Below, in pieces: positions 57,401-64,000 of a stretch of DNA of 64,000 nt; within the stretch, counting starts at the first letter, position 1; each line of letters opens with the position of its first letter. This DNA is from Avena insularis (lineage: Eukaryota; Streptophyta; Magnoliopsida; Poales; Poaceae). The stretch covers positions 477,497,392 to 477,561,391 of the forward strand of contig CM042694.1 in NCBI GenBank assembly GCA_023614405.1, given 5' to 3'. Both the position numbers and the translations under genes were made by a program. Below the pieces are notes generated by a model. It was not told the DNA's origin. It saw only the letters and a program-made list of their open reading frames with translations, and did no database searches.

Positions 57401-60400
57401 TTGCGGGTAGCTTAATAGGGTGGCCCCCTGAAATATTTTATGAATCCTGTGATTGCTTTGTCATGAAAGCCTCGTCGAGTTTTGATTTGGTTTTTCTGAG
57501 GTTGATCGTGCGTGTGTTGCTATTTGTGCACCCCTGCAGGGTAAATCTTTCTGAAAGCCGTGTCCGCGGTTATGGACGACTTGGAGCACAGTATCTCGAT
57601 CATACACAAGCATAACTACAGTAGTGCTATAAATTTGACTTAATATGTGACTAGTAATCAGCTTCACTATAATGGAATGGATAATAAAAGTGCCAACAAC
57701 TGGTGGAACTGGGGTGTATCATGTCATGTTATACCTGCCTAGTAAGTATCGCAACTCCAATAGATAAAAGTGCCAACAACTGTTGGGTTTGGGATGATTC
57801 ATGCTATCTATATCTGAAAGGACACAGATGTCGCCTAGAGGGAGGGTGAATAGGCGATTTAAAACTTTTACGAGATGGGCTTAACAAAGGCGGAATAAAA
57901 CTAGCGTTTACTTTGTCAATCACAAAACCTATATATGCTATGGTTCACCTATGTGCACCAACAACTTATGCTAATCAAGACAAGAAACTATGTGATAGCA
58001 AGATATAGACTTCAAGCACGAAGGCTATCACAAAGTAAGGTGCATAAGTAAAAGCTCGGGTATAGAGATAACCGAGGCACACGGAGACGACGATGTTTTA
58101 CCGAGTTCCTCCCAACAATGGAGTATGTCTCGTTTGGAGAGGGGGTGGTATCAAACCACCAACGCCACAAAAGGCCTCCCTTGTTCTCCTGTGAATCTCG
58201 CCCCAATGGGATCGATCCACACTTCCACTATCGGTGCACTTGTCGGTGGCAATCCAGAACCTCTCACAAGGTTGGGGCACTTCTCCACAACTCAATTGGA
58301 GGCTCCCAACAAACAATCTTGGGGAAAGCTCCACAACTTAATTGGAGGCCCCAAGTAATTCACAAACCTGCAAAACCACCAAACCGTCAAGGGTTCCAAT
58401 GAACCCAAGAGTAAAAGCTTCTCACCTTTCACCCAATCGAATCCTCACCGAGAACTCAAACCGATGCACCAAATGCAATAGCAAGAACATAAGAAGTGCT
58501 CAAGTCCTTCACTCCCAAATTCCACCAAAGCTACAAAAGCTTATGGGGGAATAAGAGAGGAAGAACAATGGAGGAAATCCACAAAAGACTCCAAGATCTA
58601 GATCCCAATATGTTCCCCTCACTTAGAGGAGAGATTGATTGGTGGGATTGTAGATCTAGATCTCCTCTATCAAATCCCTCAAGAATATGCAAGAATCATA
58701 GGAGGGATTGAGAGGGAAGCAAGCTCAAGAGATCAACAATGGTGGCTCAGTTTTAGGGTTCTTGAGGTTGGAAAAACCGCAGCAACCAAGGTAGAAGAAG
58801 GGGCCTTTATATAGGGCCCCTGGAATTAGAGCCGTTGGAGCAACTTACCCCAGACACTCCGCGAGATGCTGACCGGACACTCCGGCCTACGAAGATTCCG
58901 GCCAGAGTCTGGGTGGAGTCCGATATGGTGTTCTGAATGTCCGGGGAGGTCGACAAGATCCCAGGGCCGGACAGTCCGGCGTGAATTAGCTGGACATTCT
59001 GGCCGGGCCGGACATTTCGGCTGAAAACGGCCGGACATTCCGCCCAAGGTAAAACTGACAGAAATAGCAAAACTGAAACGACCATAACTTTTGCATCCGG
59101 ACTCCGATTTTGATGATCTTGGGCTCGTTTCGAAGATAGTAATGAGATCTACAAGATCATGCAGAGAACCATAATAGTCCAGCAAGGAAGTATAGAACCA
59201 AATGATGAAAGATTTAACCTATCTAGAAAAGACAAACCGGTAAAACCTCCAGCATCGAAAACGCAATAGAGAATGCATATGAAATCCGTTTTCGATGAAC
59301 TTGGGCTTGTCATGATTAACACAAGCTCAAGAACCTCACATGGATAAGATCCACATAACAACCAAGAAAGATGAAGCCAAGTATGCAAAGGTTTGAACTC
59401 TATCTAAAGGATATGATTAAGTTACTCACTCGAGAGCCCCTCTTGATAGTATGGCTATCTATCATATAAACCGGTCTCCCCAACTAACACCATGAGACTA
59501 GTAAGAAAGAAACCCTATCAAGAACATACCTTTGCCTTGAGAATATTCCACTTGAGCTTGATGATAGCGATCTTGTCCACCTTAAGATGGAACACCTTTC
59601 TTGATTGCACTAGCTTGGTGAAGACTTGCAAATTGCTCTCCCATACTCCACTATGGTAGAGCTTCTCTCTTGAGCATATCATCTTCCCATATCCATGATA
59701 ACCATAGGATGGCAAGCTCCAAGCAAATGATCTCTTCGAGATAGCTCAGATTGAACTTGCACATCATTTCTTCTTTCTTCATTATGTTGGTGTCTTGAAG
59801 GAACATAAGAGATATTACCACAACTTTAGTCTTCAAGACACACTTGCTATAGGCTCAACTCTCACTTGACTAATCTCCATATCACTCATTGAAACCTTGG
59901 TCAACACTTAATCTACTTCACTTTCTTCTTCTCCCAACCTTGAAGGCAACAAATGGTTCAAGCATTGCCTATGGAAAAATCCTACAGGTAAAACTCAATG
60001 CAAATATAAGTCCATAAAGATTGTCATTAATTACCAAAACCACACATGGGGCCACACATGCACTTTCAATATCTGACTAGTAAGTGCTACAACTATAATA
60101 GTATAAATAAAATTGCCAACTGTGTGAGTTCCTCGGTTTGACTTCCTCGTGTGGTCTCGAGGGGGAAATACCAGGATTGGTATGTTTTGGTGTTACTATC
60201 AGGTTGGATCCGAATAGGTTTTTCTTATCCCTCTAATAGCCGACAGTTGAATCAAGTCTCTATAGATTGTTTAGTGCATGCTTCGCTGCCGCTTCAGTCC
60301 ACCATACCTATGTAGGCGAGAGCCGCCGAATTCTAGCCTCGCTGGTAATCGCCTCGATCGACGCTCCTCTTTTTCCTTTGCCCTTTGTCGACACCCCTTT

Positions 60401-60763
60401 TGTTTTAGCAGGTTTGAGATCGACGTTGTTAGCAGGGTTACCCTTCTGGCTTGGCCTGGGCAGGGTTATGGACGCCATTGGTTATTCTTCAGGGCTCTTA
60501 GCTCAATTTGCTTCTTATCCGTACTCGGATGTTGTATTGTTTTCAAAGTGATTTGGATCTTTGTACTATATATATGTATTCTTGACTCATAGAGTCGTTG
60601 TTGTATATATATGTTCTGTGGGTTCCATCGTGGACTATTGTGTAATGTTATTACTTCGTTTTCCACCCGCACGCAAGTGCCTGGTGGGCATATTTGAATA
60701 GTTTCTATGCGGGTTTGGCGGGAATCACTAAAACTTGCATAGGACCGATTCAAGGGTGTTACA
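54469..60763 (+). repeat. 5' LTR of the LARD-like element
   Basis: Begins TGTAGCATCCCGGTAAAATC and ends GGGTGTTACA. 54469-56900 aligns with 61621-64000 at high identity, with small indels in the GC-rich part. A CCCTAACCCTAAACC patch occurs at about 54828. The 311-codon frame at 54937-55872 is not preserved in the second LTR, so it is not a gene. 57815-60068 is a later insertion. Confidence 0.85.
57815..60068 (-). mobile_element. Solo LTR nested in the LARD 5' LTR
   Basis: 2254 bp with ends TGAAAG...CTTTCA and a perfect 5-bp duplication ATATC (57810-57814 and 60069-60073). On the minus strand it ends CTCTAGGCGACATCTGTGTC and CTTTCA, the 3' end style of a grass Copia-type LTR. No primer site or gene was seen, so it is a solo LTR. 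A cluster of CCGGACATTCCGG-like motifs lies at 58850-59050. Confidence 0.85.
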
Positions 60764-61620
60764 AAGTGGTATCAGAGCTCAGCAGTTGCGATACCCCACT
60801 GGTCCAGCCTGTAGGATAACCTAGCAAACGGACGACTAGAGAGTCAAAACTATTTTTGCAAAATCGGTTGGATAGATATTATTAGGTCTGCTTTTATTCC
60901 GTACCCCTATGCCATTCTCCTCTTACCTCTGCGTGTTTTGAATCTGCTCTCTTACCTTTCTTCGAGTCCAGGATTTCTCGTGGTTGGGTTTCCGTCGTAC
61001 CTTCAAGGTTTTCGCTTCCATCCTCTTGTAACGGTGCTGCCATCTCTGGCCTTCATGTTATCCGAGGAAGTTTCCTCTGTGTACCTTTTCAGTGGACCCA
61101 AAACTCCACTAATTTTTTTTCTTTGTATCTTATGGTGGTTTTCAATGCGATGATATCTTCTACGTCAAATCCGTTGAAGATCCTGCATCACCCCTTTATT
61201 CCGAACACCGCTTGTCGAGATCTTCAGTCTGAATTCGAGAGTTGGTTGCATAATTCTTCTATTCATGTACGGAGTAATGCTTTGGGTGCGCGATGGACTA
61301 ATCACCATCCAACTACTCTTATCATTCGCTCTTGTACATTGAATCGGTGGATCAAGCAACTTTACTCCTTCCACGGAAGTTAGAGGTGGCCTTATCTTTT
61401 GATGCCTTTACCTTCGTCCTTTGTTCTCCGGAGTGTTCTCTCAATGAACGTGAGCTATGACCTCTTGTTGGTGGTGTCGCCGATTCCAAGATGGAGAAAG
61501 AATCTTTGTTAGTGGTGTCGCGAGGATCTACACAAAGTGAGAAGATTCAGACTGTCCGCCTTCTTTCCCGTACCATGAGGCGGATCTCGAGGGCGAGATC
61601 CATTGTTAGTGGTGTCGAAT
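60764..61620 (+). other. Interior of the LARD-like element
   Basis: 857 bp containing the primer-binding site at 60767-60778 and an 86-codon frame (61123-61383) with no recognised domain. Near the right end a TTGTTAGTGGTGTCG-like motif recurs at about 61463, 61506 and 61602, the last directly before the 3' LTR. No clean polypurine tract was seen next to the 3' LTR, suggesting a rearranged interior. Confidence 0.6.
60767..60778 (+). other. Primer-binding site, initiator Met tRNA type
   Basis: TGGTATCAGAGC, three bases after the LTR end at 60763. This 12-mer is complementary to the 3' end of plant initiator tRNA-Met and primes reverse transcription in many plant LTR elements. Confidence 0.88.
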
Positions 61621-64000
61621 TGTAGCACCCCGGTAAAATCACTACTAGAAATTCGTTGTGTTTTTGTTTTGTGCATCATCATGATCGCATGCTCATGTCA
61701 TCATGCCACATTGCATTTGAGCATCGTCATCATCAGGCATAAGTTTGTCTAAAAGTATTTTCTAAAAGCCTACCTTTGTTTTCTAAATGCCCCGTCTCTA
61801 TTCAAATTAAAACCCCGGTCATCTCCGGATATTTTTGTTTGTCTAAAAACTATTTGTGAAAGACTTTTTAAATTAAAATAAATATAAAACTATTTTTACC
61901 TAGGGAGGCAGTCGTAGGCCAGGCCAAAAGCCCAGCCCGCAGCTACCTACTATCCCACTAAAAATCCGGAATCCTAACCCTAGACCTGACCTGACCTACC
62001 AAACCACCCCGGTCACACCATCAGACACGCTACCTACCCCGTGCACTTCCTACCGTGTGCGATACACCGTACACACATCGCGGCATTGCGACACGATCCT
62101 GCCCTAGCCCCGCATACCACACGATGTTGTACACGCCCCGGAGCCCCACGCGTCCTCCCCTCCCGATCGACGTCATGGCCTCCTCCTCTCGTCGTGATCC
62201 TCATCTTGAGACCCCGCGTGACCCTACCTACCCCTATCCCCATCGATCCCCACGGCTCCCTCTCACCTCACGGTCATCACCGCCGCCGCCTGGCTCTCCG
62301 CCGCCCAAGCTCTGCCTCGCCTCCCTGTCGAGCACGACCGTGACGCCCGTGTCCCTGGGTGCCTCGCTCTCTGCCCGGGCCTCCTCTCTGCCTCGTCGTC
62401 CGGAGCTGACCCGCTCCGTTTCAGCCGCCAGCGGCCGAGCCGTCTGCCGCCCCGATGCAGATCCCTGGCCGCCTCCTCGCCCCGTCGACCCTGCGCCCTT
62501 GCCTTCCCCTCGTAGGGCTCCCACCGGCCTCGACTCTCATCGCTAACTGCTGCCCTCTGCTGCCGCGCTGCTCATGAGCTCTTCCTTGCCACCCTCTCCT
62601 CCTCATGGATCGCGCCAGATCGCCTCCCGTCCTCTACTTCCCGGCATCATCAACCCGACACCATGGCTGCTGCCTTTCTCCCAGTGCCGCCCGCTACCAG
62701 CACCTACAGTAGCGGCCACCGACCTCGGCCTCCCGAGCACGTCGCAGCAGGGCTCCGTGCTACCCTTCCTTCATGTTCGCCGTCCTCCTCATGTCCAGAC
62801 GCTGCCTCCCTCCTTCCGCTGCTTGCTCGCTCGCGCCCTGCGCCAGCATGCGCTGGTCGTCCGTGTTCCCCTCTGCACTGCGCTGTCCTTGCTCGCGGGC
62901 GCCGCCTCCATTCCGGTTGTTGCCCTGTTCCATCTCGCGCCACCAGTGTGACCTGCAACATCGTAGGGGCTCGCGAACGTGCCCCAGTTCGTTGACCTCC
63001 GGCACGTCTGACTCGTCGCCTATATTCTCCGTTTGCTGGCTGGCCGCATTACCAGTTCGAGTGGGTGCTCTCCTGGTGGTGTATAGATGATGTGGGATGG
63101 TTGATTTCTATGTGGCGCTCCTCCCGACAGCTTCGGTTTCTCTGCCACAGGTGCGATGTTGTTCGAGAGACCGAGACCAACACAAGATGAGAAAGATCCG
63201 CACAAGACCACCGGTGTCCAATTCAAGATCACCATCGACAACGGATCTGTGGAACCCCAAGATCTTCTTCCGAAATCCGAAGCCCCGATCTGAAGCCGAG
63301 ATTGAACCCCGTCGCACCCCGGAACCCCAAGATCTTCGATCCGAGAAGTGCGACCCCTACCTATCCCGTCCCTATTTTATAATGACATATATTTGTTGCA
63401 TATTAAATTGTCCATGATTGCATACATATTGTGGTTGTTTGGGGGTATTAGATGATTCACCTAAATTAAATATGGAGCGCATGTGCGGGCTATTCTTGTC
63501 TTATACCGCCTTCATTTAAATTGGTGTAGCAAACCAATGCTATATTTTGCCTTGTTATTACAACATTTAAATTGCAGGGTAGCTAAACAACATGAACCAT
63601 CTAATTAATTGTTGGGACTCCGGTTCCGCTTAATGTTGCCTAATTGCACCGTATCCTTGCCATGACATGCATCATATCATAATCATGCCGGATCTTCTGT
63701 CGTAGAATTAAATAGTGCATTCATGTTTCTTTTAGTGCTTTGGTTCTTCGCGGATTAGGCCTGTTCATGCGAGTATCGACAAGTCCTCCGGATAATGTTT
63801 CTTCGGCTATGTTTTCCAGACGAGCAATCTCCCTCTTTCTACCTATCTTGTATTTATAGTCTTTACTTCCTTCTGTTGATCTATTGCTATCCGTGTTACG
63901 ATGCTTTAGTTTCCGTGCACCATTTATATTCCTTGTAGCCTCTATATTGCCTTGGACACATCATATTGCATGTTGATTGATAGACAGTCGGCCTTGCGAG
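61621..64000 (+). repeat. 3' LTR of the LARD-like element (cut by window end)
   Basis: Starts TGTAGCACCCCGGTAAAATC and follows the 5' LTR in order. Several indels in the GC-rich 62100-62900 part distinguish the copies. The remaining 1.6 kb and the right target flank lie outside the window. Confidence 0.85.

Larger units (their letters stand above)
54469..64000 (+). mobile_element. LARD-like LTR retrotransposon with ~4.0 kb LTRs (runs off the window)
   Basis: The 5' LTR is 54469-60763 (4.0 kb without a 2.25 kb nested element). The interior is 60764-61620, and the 3' LTR begins at 61621 and continues past the window end. A primer-binding site (TGGTATCAGAGC, initiator Met tRNA type) lies 3 bp inside the 5' LTR. 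The interior is about 0.86 kb and encodes no recognisable gag or pol. GTCGG (54464-54468) would be the left target flank. Large LTRs with a tiny gene-less interior fit a non-autonomous LARD-like element, or an element with its interior deleted. Confidence 0.8.

Noticed and set aside
1..64000. CRISPR arrays, bacterial operons, rRNA or clear tRNA genes
   Set aside because: No regular spacer repeats, no operon structure and no rRNA signature seen; tRNA genes cannot be excluded by eye but none was convincing.

Overview
The window looks like nuclear DNA of a large-genome grass, most probably Triticeae (wheat, Aegilops, barley or rye). It shows nested LTR retrotransposons, non-LTR LINEs, Stowaway/Tourist MITEs, hAT, Harbinger and Mutator elements. 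Between them is one clearly recognisable single-copy-type host gene with GC-rich, grass-like codon use. No bacterial, organellar or CRISPR features were seen. All family names come from motifs read by eye; no database search was possible.

Layout. 1-2856 is the 3' part of a long LTR that appears inserted in the LTR of the next element. 2857-28141 is a minus-strand Ty3/Gypsy element of the Tat (Grande/RIRE2-like) type. It has two ~0.54 kb LTRs (the left one partly outside the window), a long gag with two gag-like modules, protease, RT, two RNase H regions and integrase. Between pol and the 3' LTR it carries an intron-containing ORF on the opposite strand. Two later insertions break it: a full-length LINE (7194-13070, 14-bp target duplication) inside the antisense ORF, and a Fatima/Sabrina-like non-autonomous LTR element (19243-25770) inside gag. 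28142-39984 is a patchwork of old debris: a Harbinger relic, a divergent local duplication, an LTR-like fragment, two hAT elements with 8-bp duplications, and a 5'-truncated LINE.

39985-44051 is a structurally complete Mutator-like element. It has ~125-bp terminal inverted repeats, a perfect 9-bp target duplication, and an apparently intact four-exon transposase gene with D, D and E residues, a SWIM finger and a CCHC knuckle. It is the best candidate in the window for a potentially active autonomous transposon.

47.8-52.1 kb holds the host gene, an NPF7 (NRT1.5-like) transporter of 590 residues in three coding exons. The 5' leader is predicted to contain introns and a 54-codon upstream ORF. 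MITEs sit in the leader intron (one nested inside another), just upstream and just downstream. 52.3-54.5 kb is GC-rich repeat plus a Harbinger-like fragment. 54469-64000 is a LARD-like element with ~4.0 kb LTRs and only ~0.86 kb of internal DNA, its first LTR carrying a nested 2.25 kb solo LTR; the element runs out of the window.

A cross-cutting observation: all nine premature stops traced in the Gypsy antisense ORF are TAG, each explained by a single C-to-T change at a CHG site. This fits decay of CMT3-type methylated DNA. The MULE transposase has none.
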